From: Acidobacteriota bacterium
GTDB taxonomy: Bacteria; Acidobacteriota; Terriglobia; Terriglobales; Acidobacteriaceae
DNA: 64,000 bases
Direction of reading: 5' to 3'
Assembly: GCA_013289685.1 (NCBI GenBank)
Contig: JABCZL010000009.1
Location: 124,001 to 188,000 of the forward strand
Numbering within the stretch: the first letter of the stretch is position 1; every line of letters begins with the position of its first letter. Made by a program: the position numbers and the translations under genes. The notes beneath the pieces are model-generated. The model saw only the letters and a list, made by a program, of their open reading frames with translations. It had not been told where the DNA came from and did not search any database. Below, one piece after another: positions 8,679 to 17,940 of this stretch.

Positions 8679-8762
8679 TTAGCCACGGATTCACACAGAT
8701 CTACACGGATAGTGCAAGACAGGGTTGTCGATCCGTGAAGATCCGCGCCAATCCGTGGCTAA
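8679..8762. repeat. Repeat with 13-bp terminal inverted repeats (family H)
   Basis: TTAGCCACGGATT (8679-8691) is the exact inverse of AATCCGTGGCTAA (8750-8762). The selB stop codon (8759-8761) lies inside the right arm. Related sequence (ATCCGCG..AAATCCGCGGCGAAA) precedes lipB and pdhB. Confidence 0.8.
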
Positions 8763-10684
8763 AGAATTTCCCGCGCATCCCCCACGCGCCTGGTCACGCG
8801 CTCCCGGTCCAAATATTCAAGCAGAGGAATCGCATACTTCCGGCTGATGCCCGTCAGTTCTTTGAACGTTGCCACATCCATCTTCGGAGATTTTGCCTTC
8901 TGCGCGGCCACCAGCCGCCGCAACTCTTCTAACGCGGTGCGATGAAATACCAGTTCCTCGGAAATCTTGACCAGCACTTTGTCGCGCAGTAGCAGCGTGA
9001 CGATCTTCTGCGCCCGAGCCTTGTCCACTTTGAGTCCCGCAAGCACCTCATGCAGCGCCGGAACTTTCAATCCTGCCCCAGCAAAGGCGTCTTCGATCTT
9101 CTTCTTCGACTCCGCCTCTTCATCTTTCATGACCACGCCGTGATCGCGCAGGCGCACCAGGTCGCCCACAACCTCGATTCTCTTTTCGCGGGTCAGTAAA
9201 TCAAGAACTGCGTTGAAGACCTCCGCCGACGCTCTCACCTGTTCACGCAAAGCTTCCCGCGGAATTCCACCCACCAGCGAGTTCTTCCGATGAAACCAGT
9301 CCACGGAACTCACTACCAACTGCTGGAGTCGAACCATAGCAGGCGCGTCCACGAACAGGTCGCCGATCCGCAGCACGCGCCCCTCTTTTACCGCCTGTGC
9401 AAGTCGCGTTTCTAAAGAACTCCTTGTCCCCCCGGTTTCGGCGATGAGTCGCGGCATCGAAATTCCGCCGTGACCGCGCCTTGCAATGCGGGCTCTCAGC
9501 ATTGGCTCAGGATCGCCCGCAGCCAGATTCTTCAGGAAAACATCGTGCCCCGGCATGCGCGGGACCGGCGCTGGGTCCAGCACAGCTCCGCCTCCAATCG
9601 TCACTACCGGGGAGAATTGGCGGATGATGAACCGGTCTCCAGGCAGCAACAGAGCCGCTTCCGGGAGCTTCAGCCGCGCAAACGCCTCCGACCCCGGAGC
9701 AAGTTGCTTGACGCCGTGGAGTGTAATCTCAGTTACGGTCTCCATCGTATTGGAATGGAAGTGGACGCGCGTCCGGGATTTCAGCGGCCGCGGCGCAGAG
9801 GATAGCAGCCTCAACTGCACATCCACTCGTCGCGTCACGGTGAAGGTCGCGACGGGCGCCAGCGTCATCCCGCGCGACAAATCTTCCGTACTCGCCCCCG
9901 CCAGATTCAGCGCGGTGCGCTGTCCCGCGACCGCCGCGTCGGCCGCGCGCCCGTGCACTTGCAGACCGCGCACTCGAACTCTTCGGCCAGTAGGGAAGAC
10001 TTCCAACTCTTCGTCGCGATGAATCGTTCCCGCTACCAGCGTCCCCGTCACCACCGTGCCAAAGCCTTTCATCGTGAACACGCGATCAATCGGCAACCGG
10101 GGCAGAGCGCGTGAATCGCGCGGCTGCACTTCCGCCGCGGCCGCGATCATCGCCCGCTTCAGATCGTCCAGCCCGGCGCCGGTCAGTGAACTCACCGCAA
10201 CGATAGATGTTAGGTTGTCTAAGTTTGGGTTGTCTGACTTTGGGGTATCCAAGAAAGTCCCGCGAAGAAACTCCCCAACCTCCAGCCGCACCACATCGAG
10301 CGTGTCCGCGTCCACTGCGTCCGACTTGGTGAGCACCGTGATGCCGCTCTGCACGCCGAGCAACTGCAGAATGTCGAAGTGCTCGCGGGTTTGCGGCTTG
10401 ATCGACTCGTCCGCCGCGATGACCAGCAGCACCAGATCGATCCCACCCACCCCGGCCAGCATGTTGCGCACAAAACGCTCGTGCCCCGGGACGTCGACAA
10501 AACCAACGCGCAGCGGCTCGCCGTCCGCGCCCACCAGGCCCATGTGCGCGAACCCCAGGTCGATGGTGATGCCGCGCCTTTTTTCTTCTTCGAGCCGGTC
10601 CGTATCGATCCCGGTCAGAGCCTTCACCAGCGCCGTTTTTCCGTGGTCGATATGGCCCGCCGTGCCGACGATAATCGATTTCAT
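8759..10684 (-). CDS. selB: Selenocysteine-specific elongation factor SelB
   Basis: GTPase that carries Sec-tRNA(Sec) to the ribosome at UGA codons marked by a SECIS hairpin. The 641-residue protein starts with the P-loop [11 protein letters not shown] (8-18), switch I with [10 protein letters not shown] (37-46), DVPGHE (64-69) and the guanine motif TKSD (119-122). Beta-barrel domains follow ([14 protein letters not shown]), then winged-helix repeats from about 380 to the end for mRNA hairpin recognition. Residues about 147-159 (SDNPNLDNL) come from a 15-bp tandem repeat at 10213-10242. selA, selD and selC are not in the window. The candidate client is the UGA-containing peroxiredoxin at 58313. 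Confidence 0.95.
   Translation of the reverse strand: MKSIIVGTAGHIDHGKTALVKALTGIDTDRLEEEKRRGITIDLGFAHMGLVGADGEPLRVGFVDVPGHERFVRNMLAGVGGIDLVLLVIAADESIKPQTREHFDILQLLGVQSGITVLTKSDAVDADTLDVVRLEVGEFLRGTFLDTPKSDNPNLDNLTSIVAVSSLTGAGLDDLKRAMIAAAAEVQPRDSRALPRLPIDRVFTMKGFGTVVTGTLVAGTIHRDEELEVFPTGRRVRVRGLQVHGRAADAAVAGQRTALNLAGASTEDLSRGMTLAPVATFTVTRRVDVQLRLLSSAPRPLKSRTRVHFHSNTMETVTEITLHGVKQLAPGSEAFARLKLPEAALLLPGDRFIIRQFSPVVTIGGGAVLDPAPVPRMPGHDVFLKNLAAGDPEPMLRARIARRGHGGISMPRLIAETGGTRSSLETRLAQAVKEGRVLRIGDLFVDAPAMVRLQQLVVSSVDWFHRKNSLVGGIPREALREQVRASAEVFNAVLDLLTREKRIEVVGDLVRLRDHGVVMKDEEAESKKKIEDAFAGAGLKVPALHEVLAGLKVDKARAQKIVTLLLRDKVLVKISEELVFHRTALEELRRLVAAQKAKSPKMDVATFKELTGISRKYAIPLLEYLDRERVTRRVGDAREIL
10213..10242. 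repeat. 15-bp tandem duplication inside selB
   Basis: GGTTGTCTAAGTTTG is followed directly by GGTTGTCTGACTTTG, in frame with selB. It encodes the minus-strand residues SDNPNLDN in a loop of the GTPase domain. Confidence 0.7.
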
Positions 10685-10788
10685 GCGCCCTGAGATCTTA
10701 CCGGAAAGGAACTGCTAAGGATCGTGTAAGAAGAGCCGCCGGTCCTAGGAATATTGATCTTCGACTACGACTTTCATAGGGAAGAACG

Positions 10789-11271
10789 TTAAGAGCCCAT
10801 CGCTTTCCGCATCCTCGCCCACGTCACGTCCAGCGTCTCCGGCAGCAGCCGCGTCTCCCCAATCACCGACACAAAGTTCGCATCCGCTACCCACCGCGGC
10901 AACTCGTGCATGTGAATGTGTCCCGCAATCCCCGCCCCCGCGGCCTTGCCAATGTTCATCCCAAGATTAATCCCATCCGGGTGGTAGAGTTCGCGCAGCA
11001 CCGTCTCCATCCGCTGCGAAAGCGCCATCATCTCCTGCGCAGCGTCAACCGGCAGCTTTTGCAACTCGTCCAAATGCTGATAAGGAACGATCATTACGTG
11101 CCCCGGCGTATACGGAAAGGCATTCAGAATGACGAAACAGCGCTCACCGCGATGCACAATGTGCACCTTGGCGTCGTCCTTTTCCTTGGGCGCATCGCAG
11201 AAGACGCACCCACCGGTCTTTTCCGTGGTCGAGACGTAGGCATAGCGCCACGGCGTCCAGAGATAATCCAT
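10789..11271 (-). CDS. HIT family nucleotide hydrolase/phosphorylase
   Basis: A 160-residue histidine-triad protein. The active-site motif GHIHMHELPRW (His-x-His-x-His) is near residue 130. The N-terminus MDYLWTPWRYAYV with a downstream CVFCDAP is typical of Ap4A-phosphorylase-like HIT proteins of bacteria. It likely acts on dinucleoside polyphosphates or AMP conjugates. Start ATG 11271 is taken because family members begin with LWTPWR; the upstream ATG 11307 adds an unrelated stretch. It is divergent from the rpsA gene. The exact substrate cannot be read from sequence. Confidence 0.88.
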   Translation of the reverse strand: MDYLWTPWRYAYVSTTEKTGGCVFCDAPKEKDDAKVHIVHRGERCFVILNAFPYTPGHVMIVPYQHLDELQKLPVDAAQEMMALSQRMETVLRELYHPDGINLGMNIGKAAGAGIAGHIHMHELPRWVADANFVSVIGETRLLPETLDVTWARMRKAMGS

Positions 11272-11353
11272 AGCAGGGCAGGTTAGCAGATGCGCGGCAC
11301 GTTCCAAAACCGCAACCGCTGAAACCTTCCCGTAACATTCGCCCGATTTGCGT

Positions 11354-11383
11354 TTGACACTGTTCGCGCGCGGTTGCTATAGT
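11354..11383 (+). promoter_or_regulatory. Sigma-70-type promoter of rpsA
   Basis: TTGACA (11354-11359) and an extended TGCTATAGT (-10 TATAGT 11378-11383) are separated by 18 bp. Transcription should begin near 11390, leaving a leader of about 150 nt before the S1 start at 11539. Confidence 0.75.
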
Positions 11384-11538
11384 CGAAGAGTTCCCATTGG
11401 ACGCGGGTTCTCTGTGAAAACGTCCGACAGCTGGGATTGTCCAAGCTCACTCGCCAGGGTGGGCCCACCACAACCAAACGACTCGTCCAGCAGTCCGCAA
11501 AGCAGGCCCCCGCATCCCGTCATCAGAGAGGCATAACC

Positions 11539-13401
11539 TTGTTCGACGAGACCACCGCCCACAACTCCGAATCTAACTCCTCTGTCGCAACCGCAACCGA
11601 AGCCGAACCGACGACAGAACAGCAGCACCAGCCCGAACCGACTCAGGCTGCCGCCACCACCGACGATCCCACCGAGACGCAGGCCACCGCCGCCGCTGCC
11701 ACTGCCGAAGACAAGACCGCAGCCGTGGAAGACTTCGCCTCCGTGCTCGAGAATTTCACCACCGAAGCCGAAGAGGCGGTGAGTGAAGACCGCGTCATCA
11801 AGGGCACGGTGCTGAAGCTGACTGGGACGCACGTGGTCGTCGATATCGGCGCCAAGTCGGAAGGCATGCTGCCGCTGGCGGAAGTCCTCGATCACGAGGG
11901 CAAGCCCAAGTTCAAGCCCGGCGACGAGATCGACGTGATGCGCGACAAGGGCCCCGCCGAGGAAGGCTACATCAACCTCTCGCATCAGAAAGCCCAGCGC
12001 ATCCACGCCTGGGAAGAAATTGAAAAGGCCTACAACGAAAAGAAGCCGATTAAGGCCGTCGTCGTCGACCGCATCAAGGGCGGACTGACCGTCGACATAC
12101 TCGGCGCGCATGCTTTTCTGCCCGGCTCACAGGTCGACCTGCGACCCATCCGCAATCTGGATGGCATGAAGGGCCAGACGCTCGAAGTCGCAGTCATTAA
12201 GCTGAACAAGAAGCGCGGCAACATCGTGGTCTCCCGCAAAGATCTGCTCGAAGGCGAGCAGAACGAAAAGCGCTCCAAAACTCTCGAGCACCTGGAAGAG
12301 GGATCGATCCTCACCGGCGTAGTCAAGAACCTGACCGAGTACGGCGCGTTTGTAGATCTGGGCGGGCTCGACGGCCTGCTGCACATCACCGACATGTCGT
12401 GGGGACGCCTGACTCACCCCAAAGATCTGGTGAACGTGGGCGATCAGATCCAGGTCAAGGTTCTGAAGTACGACAAAGAGAAGCAGCGCGTTTCGCTGGG
12501 ATTCAAACAGCTCACGCCCGACCCGTGGCTCGACGCCGAGCATCGCTATCCCGAGGGTGCACACGTCGGCGGCCGCGTGATCAGCGTGACCGACTACGGC
12601 GCTTTCGTCGAACTGGAGCAGGGAATTGAAGGCCTCGTCCACGTCAGCGAAATGACCTGGTCAAAGCGCATGAAGCATCCCTCGAAGCTGGTCAACGTCG
12701 GCGATCAAGTGGAATGCGTGGTGCTCAACGTCAATCCTACCGAGCGCCGGATTTCGCTCGGCATGCGCCAACTGGCGGCCAATCCGTGGGACTCTCTGCA
12801 TGAGAAGTTCCCCGTCGGCATGACCGTTGAAGGACGCGTGCGCAACCTGACCGACTTCGGCGCCTTCATCGAAATTGAAGACGGCATCGACGGCCTGGTG
12901 CACGTCAGCAACCTGAGCTGGACCAAGCGCGTGAAGCATCCCTCGGAAGTGCTGAAAAAAGGCGACCGCGTGAAGGCCGTTGTGCTGGCCATCGAACCCG
13001 ACAAGCGACGCTTGTCCCTGGGCGTGAAGCAGCTTCAGCCCGACGTCTGGGAGTCCTTCTTTCAGACGCATCACATTGGCGACGTGGTTCACGGCAAAGT
13101 CCTGCGCGTAGCCGCATTCGGCGCCTTCGTCGAAATCGCAGAGGGCGTGGAAGGCCTGTGCCACAAATCCGAAGCCGCCGACGAGCACGGCCAGCCGCTG
13201 GCTTTGGAGCCGGGCCTCGAGCACGACTTCAAAATCATCAAGATGAATCCGGAAGAGAAAAAAGTCGGACTCAGCATCCGCGCCGTGGGCGAAGAAGCCT
13301 CGCGCTCGGAAGTCGAAGCCTACAAGCAGCCGGTTTCCAGCACCAGTTCCACCATCGGCGAACTGATCTCCTGGAAACGCGCCAGCAACGAAAACAACTA
13401 G
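11539..13401 (+). CDS. rpsA: 30S ribosomal protein S1
   Basis: mRNA-binding protein of the small ribosomal subunit that assists initiation on structured messages. The 620-residue product has an acidic, Ala/Thr-rich N-terminal tail (about 1-85), then six S1 OB-fold repeats. The last four carry the canonical pattern YGAFVDLGGLDGLLHITDMSW, YGAFVELEQGIEGLVHVSEM, FGAFIEIEDGIDGLVHVSNL and FGAFVEIAEGVEGLCHKSEA. I place the start at TTG 11539 (preceded by GAGAGG, 7-8 bases away) instead of TTG 11437, which would lack a ribosome site. The long leader may serve S1 autoregulation; this is inference. The following gap has no clear T-tract terminator. Confidence 0.94.
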   Translation: MFDETTAHNSESNSSVATATEAEPTTEQQHQPEPTQAAATTDDPTETQATAAAATAEDKTAAVEDFASVLENFTTEAEEAVSEDRVIKGTVLKLTGTHVVVDIGAKSEGMLPLAEVLDHEGKPKFKPGDEIDVMRDKGPAEEGYINLSHQKAQRIHAWEEIEKAYNEKKPIKAVVVDRIKGGLTVDILGAHAFLPGSQVDLRPIRNLDGMKGQTLEVAVIKLNKKRGNIVVSRKDLLEGEQNEKRSKTLEHLEEGSILTGVVKNLTEYGAFVDLGGLDGLLHITDMSWGRLTHPKDLVNVGDQIQVKVLKYDKEKQRVSLGFKQLTPDPWLDAEHRYPEGAHVGGRVISVTDYGAFVELEQGIEGLVHVSEMTWSKRMKHPSKLVNVGDQVECVVLNVNPTERRISLGMRQLAANPWDSLHEKFPVGMTVEGRVRNLTDFGAFIEIEDGIDGLVHVSNLSWTKRVKHPSEVLKKGDRVKAVVLAIEPDKRRLSLGVKQLQPDVWESFFQTHHIGDVVHGKVLRVAAFGAFVEIAEGVEGLCHKSEAADEHGQPLALEPGLEHDFKIIKMNPEEKKVGLSIRAVGEEASRSEVEAYKQPVSSTSSTIGELISWKRASNENN

Positions 13402-13702
13402 GGTCGCACTTCCGCACCTCTGTCATCCTGAGCGAAGAAACAGCCTCGCGATAAGCGAGGCTGTTTCGCAGTCGAAGGACCCCGTGTTCGCCTGCAGCAG
13501 CACCGGCGCAGCGGAGTTCTCAGTGTCTTTTGCCCCACACATCAACCTCTCCGTTTCAGAATGGATCCTCCTCTGTGATCCTCAGTGCCCTCTGTGGTGA
13601 AAGCTCTTGATCTTTGCGGTTTGGCCGCCTCCCCCCGCGTGTTCTAGAATCCATAGTTTGCCTTTCGTCATCTCTACATACTGAGAACCGAGGTTTATTC
13701 CC
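13402..13702 (+). repeat. Intergenic region with family E element and a hairpin
   Basis: Family E element at 13421-13480: flank TGTCATCCTGAGCG, a perfect 13-bp hairpin core GAAACAGCCTCGC/GCGAGGCTGTTTC (13437-13449 and 13455-13467), then GCAGTCGAAGGACC. A second repeat type (TCCTCTGTGATCCTCAGTG) follows at about 13564-13605, also present near 15220. No gene seen here. Confidence 0.8.
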
Positions 13703-15118
13703 TTGCCCGAAACTACCTACGACATCGCCATCATCGGCAGCGGCCCCGCCGGATACACGGCCGCGATCCGCGCCGGCCAATACGGCCTGAAAACCGCGCT
13801 CATCGAAAAAGACGGATTCCTCGGCGGCACCTGCCTGCACGTCGGCTGCATCCCGACCAAAGCGCTCCTGTTCAACGCAGAACTCTGGGATCACCTGAAA
13901 GATGCGAAAGAATTCGGCATCGAAGGCGTCGATGCACGCAAGCTCAACTGGGCCGCCGTCCAGGAGCGCAAAGGAAAAATCGTCGCCAAACATGCCAAGG
14001 GCCTCGAATTCCTGATGAAGAAAAATAAAGTGGACACCGTGAAAGGCTACGGCAAACTGACCGGCCCGGCGCAGAATGGCGTATTCACCATCGAACTAAC
14101 CAACGACACCAAGACCAGCCATCTCAAAGCGAAAAACGTCATTCTCGCGACCGGTTCCGAAGCCCGCATGCTGCCCGGCCTCGAAGCCAATGACCGCATC
14201 CTCACCAACATCGAAATCCTGAGCCTGAAAGAAATCCCGAAATCGCTCGTCATCGTGGGCGCCGGAGCCGTCGGTGTCGAATTCGCCTCGATTTACAAAT
14301 CATTCGACACGGAAGTCACGATCATAGAAATGCTCCCGCGACTCGTTCCTGTTGAAGACGAAGAAGTGAGCAAAGAACTCGCCCGCGTCTTCCGGAAGCG
14401 CGGTATTAACTTCCACGTAAGCGCGAAAGTCGACAAAGTCGAAAAGACGAAGTCAGGAATCGCGGTCACCATTACCGCCGAAGGCAAGCAGCAAAAAATC
14501 GATGCCGAAAAGATTCTGATCGCCGTTGGCCGTAAGCCGCGCACGCAAAATATTGGCCTGGAGAAAACGAAAATCAAGCCCGACCGTGAATTCATCAAAA
14601 CCGATTCCTGGATGCAGACCGCCGAGCCCGGCGTCTACGCCGTCGGTGACATCGTCCTCGGCACTCCACAACTAGCGCACGTTGGCGCCATGGAGGCGTT
14701 AGTCGCCGTCGCGAAAATCGCCGGCAAGCCCGCTAAGCCGATCAATCCCGAACACATCCCCGGCGCAACCTACTGCCATCCCGAAATCGGCAGCGTCGGC
14801 CTCACCGAAACCCGCGCCCGCGAAGCCGGATACAACGTGAAGATCGGCAAGTTCCCCTTCACCGCCAACTCGCGCGCCAGCATCGTCGGCCAGCACGAAG
14901 GCTTCATCAAAATCGTCAGCGACGCCGACTACGGCGAAATTCTCGGAGTCCACATCATCGGCCCGCAAGCCACCGAGTTGATCGCCGAAGCAGTAACAGC
15001 GATGGAACTAGAAGCTACGGTGGAAGATTTGATGTGGACCATCCACGCCCACCCGACCTTGGCGGAAGCCATGCTGGACGCGTCGAACAGCGTGTACGGA
15101 ATGGCGATCAACGCATGA
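13703..15118 (+). CDS. lpdA: Dihydrolipoyl dehydrogenase (E3)
   Basis: FAD flavoprotein that reoxidises dihydrolipoamide of 2-oxoacid dehydrogenase complexes with NAD+. The 471-residue product shows the FAD motif IIGSGPAGYTAAIRA (10-24), the redox disulfide GGTCLHVGCIPTK (Cys 44 and Cys 49), the NAD motif VIVGAGAVGVEFAS, the second FAD motif VYAVGDI, and the C-terminal catalytic HAHPTLAEA (His-Glu pair). It starts at TTG 13703. It heads a plus-strand series with lipB, pdhA, pdhB and E2, so it is most likely the E3 of this pyruvate dehydrogenase complex. Codon use and length are ordinary. Confidence 0.95.
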   Translation: MPETTYDIAIIGSGPAGYTAAIRAGQYGLKTALIEKDGFLGGTCLHVGCIPTKALLFNAELWDHLKDAKEFGIEGVDARKLNWAAVQERKGKIVAKHAKGLEFLMKKNKVDTVKGYGKLTGPAQNGVFTIELTNDTKTSHLKAKNVILATGSEARMLPGLEANDRILTNIEILSLKEIPKSLVIVGAGAVGVEFASIYKSFDTEVTIIEMLPRLVPVEDEEVSKELARVFRKRGINFHVSAKVDKVEKTKSGIAVTITAEGKQQKIDAEKILIAVGRKPRTQNIGLEKTKIKPDREFIKTDSWMQTAEPGVYAVGDIVLGTPQLAHVGAMEALVAVAKIAGKPAKPINPEHIPGATYCHPEIGSVGLTETRAREAGYNVKIGKFPFTANSRASIVGQHEGFIKIVSDADYGEILGVHIIGPQATELIAEAVTAMELEATVEDLMWTIHAHPTLAEAMLDASNSVYGMAINA

Positions 15119-15302
15119 ACTTAATGGTCACGGATCACGCAGATGAACACGGATGAAACCACGACGGGAATAATGCTATGTCATCCTGAGCGCGTACTCT
15201 GCGCGAAGGATCTATGCAACTCCACCGTGCCCTCAGTGTCCTCTGTGGTAGAGCCTTTCGGTTTATCCGAGTGAATCCGCGCAAATCCGCGGCGAAAAGA
15301 CT
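15119..15302. repeat. Cluster of short interspersed repeats before lipB
   Basis: Contains a family H-like segment (CACGGATCACGCAGATGAAC, from about 15128), a short family E element (15179-15215), a copy of the CCCTCAGTGTCCTCTGTGG repeat (about 15228) and AATCCGCGCAAATCCGCGGC just before the lipB start. No coding sequence seen. Confidence 0.75.
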
Positions 15303-16181
15303 TTGATCTCCATCCTCCAACTCGGCACCGTAGACTACACGACCGGCCTGCAACTGCAGCAACAACTAGTCGCGCTTCGCAAAGAAGAAAAAATCGGCGA
15401 CGTCCTCCTCCTGCTAGAACACGCCCCGGTAATTACGCTAGGAAGAAACGCGAAAGCGGCAAACGTAGTGGCCTCCCCCGAACTCCTAGCCCAGCGCGGC
15501 GTCGAACTCTTCGAATGCGACCGCGGCGGCGACGTCACCTTCCACGGCCCCGGCCAAATCGTCGGCTACCCCATCTTCGACCTGCGCAGCCATGCCCGTG
15601 GACCGTCGGACGCCCCATCCGCCCCGCGCAAACACCTGGGCGCCGTCGATTTCGTCCGCCGCCTGGAAGAAGTCCTGATTCGCACCTGCGCCGACTTCGC
15701 CATCCCCACAAAACGTATCCCCGGCCTAACCGGTGTCTGGACAAATCCCAGTCCCTTGTCATCCCGAGCGGAGCAGGACGATTCGAAGAATCGTCCTGCG
15801 CAGTCGAGGGACCTGCTGTTTGCCGATGCCACCACAAATGCCGAATCCAAACTCGCCGCCATCGGCATCCACATCTCCCGCTTCGTCACCTCCCACGGCT
15901 TCGCCCTCAACGTAAACACCGACCTCACCTACTTCAACCTGATCATCCCCTGCGGCATCACCACAAAACCAGTCACGTCGATGCAGCAAGAACTGAATAA
16001 GCCTTTGGACATGAACGCAGTCGCCGAATCCATCTCCCGCAACTTCGGCACAGTATTCTCCAGCCAGATCCTCTTTGTCGAGACACTAGATGCGTTGCTC
16101 GGGCCTGCGGTCGGGGTTCCAATGAAACCGCCAGAGGAACTGCGCGTGCTCCATAAAGAGGACGATACAGCATGGGCTTAG
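15303..16181 (+). CDS. lipB: Lipoate-protein ligase B (octanoyltransferase)
   Basis: Transfers octanoyl from acyl carrier protein to lipoyl domains, the first step in making lipoyl-E2. Recognised by RGGDVTFHGPGQIVGYPI (about 74-91), the catalytic Lys in KLAAIGIHISR (Lys 183), TSHGFALNVN and the catalytic Cys in IPCGIT (Cys 217). At 292 residues it is longer than usual (about 210-240), mainly because residues about 147-182 are encoded by a family E palindromic repeat between GVW and KLAAIG. It starts at TTG 15303. It lies between lpd and pdhA, fitting lipoylation of the E2 encoded at 19982. The extra loop leaves both catalytic residues intact. Confidence 0.92.
   Translation: MISILQLGTVDYTTGLQLQQQLVALRKEEKIGDVLLLLEHAPVITLGRNAKAANVVASPELLAQRGVELFECDRGGDVTFHGPGQIVGYPIFDLRSHARGPSDAPSAPRKHLGAVDFVRRLEEVLIRTCADFAIPTKRIPGLTGVWTNPSPLSSRAEQDDSKNRPAQSRDLLFADATTNAESKLAAIGIHISRFVTSHGFALNVNTDLTYFNLIIPCGITTKPVTSMQQELNKPLDMNAVAESISRNFGTVFSSQILFVETLDALLGPAVGVPMKPPEELRVLHKEDDTAWA
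15757..15820 (+). repeat. Family E palindromic repeat inside lipB
   Basis: Flank TGTCATCCCGAGCG, a perfect 12-bp hairpin core GCAGGACGATTC/GAATCGTCCTGC (15773-15784 and 15788-15799), then GCAGTCGAGGGACCTGCTG. It is fully inside the lipB reading frame and translated (SSRAEQDDSKNRPAQSRDLL). Confidence 0.88.
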
Positions 16182-16525
16182 CGTTCGAGGATGCGGATAC
16201 TGGCAAGCCACGTCTCGATGAATCTAAGGCTTCGAAATATATTGGAAAAACGGTCCTGATAGGCCTTACCTATCTGGATCACAACGAGAAGCTGATTGAG
16301 CAGCGTCAATGCGTTGGAACGATACTCACGTTCTCCAACGAACAAGGTATTCGGATAGGACTTCGGGATTCAGGTGAGTCGTTCGATCTTCCGCCCGACC
16401 CGCGCGGGATTCGAGTGGCCAAGCTAGGAACCTATCGACTCCGATCAACGGGCCAGGAAGTCGTCAATCCGGATTTTTTGGCGACTTGGACCATTACTAA
16501 ACCTCCGCCGAAGGGGAAGGGATAG
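16172..16525 (+). CDS. Hypothetical protein overlapping lipB
   Basis: A 117-residue protein of unknown family. Its ATG overlaps the last 10 bases of lipB (ATGGGCTTAG holds its start and the lipB stop), which indicates translational coupling. The sequence is mixed alpha/beta without signal peptide or membrane helix: KYIGKTVLIGLTYLDHN, VGTILTFSNEQGIRIGLRDS, then a proline-rich end. It looks like a compact beta-rich cytosolic protein. Base composition is somewhat less GC-rich than in the neighbouring lipB and pdhA genes, so acquisition is possible. It sits 79 bases before pdhA. No function can be assigned. Confidence 0.7.
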   Translation: MGLAFEDADTGKPRLDESKASKYIGKTVLIGLTYLDHNEKLIEQRQCVGTILTFSNEQGIRIGLRDSGESFDLPPDPRGIRVAKLGTYRLRSTGQEVVNPDFLATWTITKPPPKGKG

Positions 16526-16604
16526 TTCTTTTCGCAGCGGGGTCTTGGCCTATCCCTTAGGCCCACCTCCGCGATACCATCAAGTAGCGCTTCTGCGATC
16601 GACC

Positions 16605-17891
16605 ATGGCAATTAAGAAAAAGAACTCCAAGCACAGCCCGAACGGAAGCCGCCGTCACAACGGTGCCTCACCGGCCACCACAATCGATCTCCGCACCTAC
16701 TCCATCCCCGACCTGCGCCTCGAACATCCCGACCTCTCGGTCCGCCAATCCACAGAAAAAGACGGCCACGTCCGCTACGAAGTTACCGGCAACCTCGACG
16801 CACCCGTCCCTCCCATCCGCGACTCGAAATACCTGAGCAAGCAGCAATGCATCGAGATCTACCGCTACATGCTCCTGAATCGCAAAATGGAAGTCGCGCT
16901 GGAAAATCTCTACAAGCAAGGCAAGGTCGTCGGCGGAGTTTATTTCGGACTCGGCCAGGAAGCCTGCTCCTGCGCCTCCGCCTACGCGCTCGACAAGGAC
17001 GACTGGTTCGCGCCCATGATCCGCAACCAGGGCTCGCTCCTCGTCCGCGGATTCGCCGCCCGCGACACCATGATGCAATACATGGCCAAAGCCGACTCGC
17101 CCACCCGCGGCCGCGACGGCACCAGTCACTTCGGCGACATCGAAAAACGCAACATGGTCTCGCCCATCTCCATGCTCGGCGATTTAATTCCCGTGCTCTC
17201 CGGCGTCGCGCTGGGCGCGCGCCTGCAAGGCCGCAACGTCGCCGTCATGACCTACATTGGCGACGGAGGCCAGTCCACCGGCGTCACCTACGAAGGCATC
17301 AACTTCGCCGCCGTCCAAAATCTCGGCTTAGTGCTCTTCATCGAAAGCAATCTCTGGGCCTACTCCACGCCCTCCGAAATGCAGTACCGCTGCAAAGACC
17401 TCGCCGAACGCGCCATTGGATACGGCATCCCCGGCGTAATCGTCGACGGCACCGACGCCTGCCAGGTCTACGACGCCGCCCGCGAAGCCGTAGAACGCGC
17501 CCATGCCGGCGAAGGCCCCACGCTCATCGAAGCCAAAATGATGCGAATGAAAGGCCACGCCATCCACGACGCCGCAAGTTACGTTCCGAAACCAATGTTC
17601 GACTTCTGGAAAAAGCGCGACCCGATCGCAAGATTCGACAATTATCTGGTGAAAGAAAAGAAGTGGCTGAGCAGTAAAGAAAACGCAGAACTGATTTCAG
17701 AAGTAGAGCGCATCATAGAAGCCGAACGCGAGATCGCGATAAACTCCCCGATGCCCGAGCCAGAATCAGCCGAAGGCGGCGTCTACTGTGAAGACGGTTG
17801 CCACGATATCAAACCGAAATACGGCACGCCGAAAGTAAAAAAGGGAACAGGCGGCTACAAAGAAACCGAAGCCGCCGTGCACTTGAAATAG
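16605..17891 (+). CDS. pdhA: Pyruvate dehydrogenase E1 alpha subunit
   Basis: Thiamine-diphosphate-dependent E1 alpha subunit of a 2-oxoacid dehydrogenase complex. The 428-residue product has a basic, low-complexity N-terminus (MAIKKKNSKHS), followed by the TPP E1 alpha domain: MLLNRKMEVALENLYKQGKV, the region GQEACSCASAYAL, and the TPP/Mg motif starting IGDGGQSTGVTYEG and ending in SN. KGHAIHDAASYVP near residue 325 is the phosphorylation-loop region. Start ATG 16605 is chosen over 16545. It pairs with E1 beta at 17941. Pyruvate is the likely substrate given the linked E2/E3, but a branched-chain 2-oxoacid cannot be excluded. Confidence 0.88.
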   Translation: MAIKKKNSKHSPNGSRRHNGASPATTIDLRTYSIPDLRLEHPDLSVRQSTEKDGHVRYEVTGNLDAPVPPIRDSKYLSKQQCIEIYRYMLLNRKMEVALENLYKQGKVVGGVYFGLGQEACSCASAYALDKDDWFAPMIRNQGSLLVRGFAARDTMMQYMAKADSPTRGRDGTSHFGDIEKRNMVSPISMLGDLIPVLSGVALGARLQGRNVAVMTYIGDGGQSTGVTYEGINFAAVQNLGLVLFIESNLWAYSTPSEMQYRCKDLAERAIGYGIPGVIVDGTDACQVYDAAREAVERAHAGEGPTLIEAKMMRMKGHAIHDAASYVPKPMFDFWKKRDPIARFDNYLVKEKKWLSSKENAELISEVERIIEAEREIAINSPMPEPESAEGGVYCEDGCHDIKPKYGTPKVKKGTGGYKETEAAVHLK

Positions 17892-17892
17892 A

Positions 17893-17938
17893 AGTATCCG
17901 CGTTGATCCGCGTAAATCCGCGGCGAAAGATTTTGACC
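17893..17938. repeat. Short family H repeat forming the pdhB leader
   Basis: GTTGATCCGCGTAAATCCGC followed by GGCGAAAGATTT sits directly before the pdhB start. A nearly identical stretch precedes lipB at about 15273-15300. Confidence 0.65.
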
Positions 17939-17940
17939 TT

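Noticed and set aside
10685..10788. selC (tRNA-Sec) next to selB
   Set aside because: No tRNA-like fold seen in the gaps flanking selB.
11437..11538. S1 translation from the upstream TTG
   Set aside because: No ribosome site precedes 11437, whereas TTG 11539 has GAGAGG at good spacing and gives the normal N-terminus.
15757..15820. Functional transcription terminator inside lipB
   Set aside because: The hairpin is strong, but the sequence after it is not a T-tract of useful length and the gene continues intact; treated as an inserted repeat.
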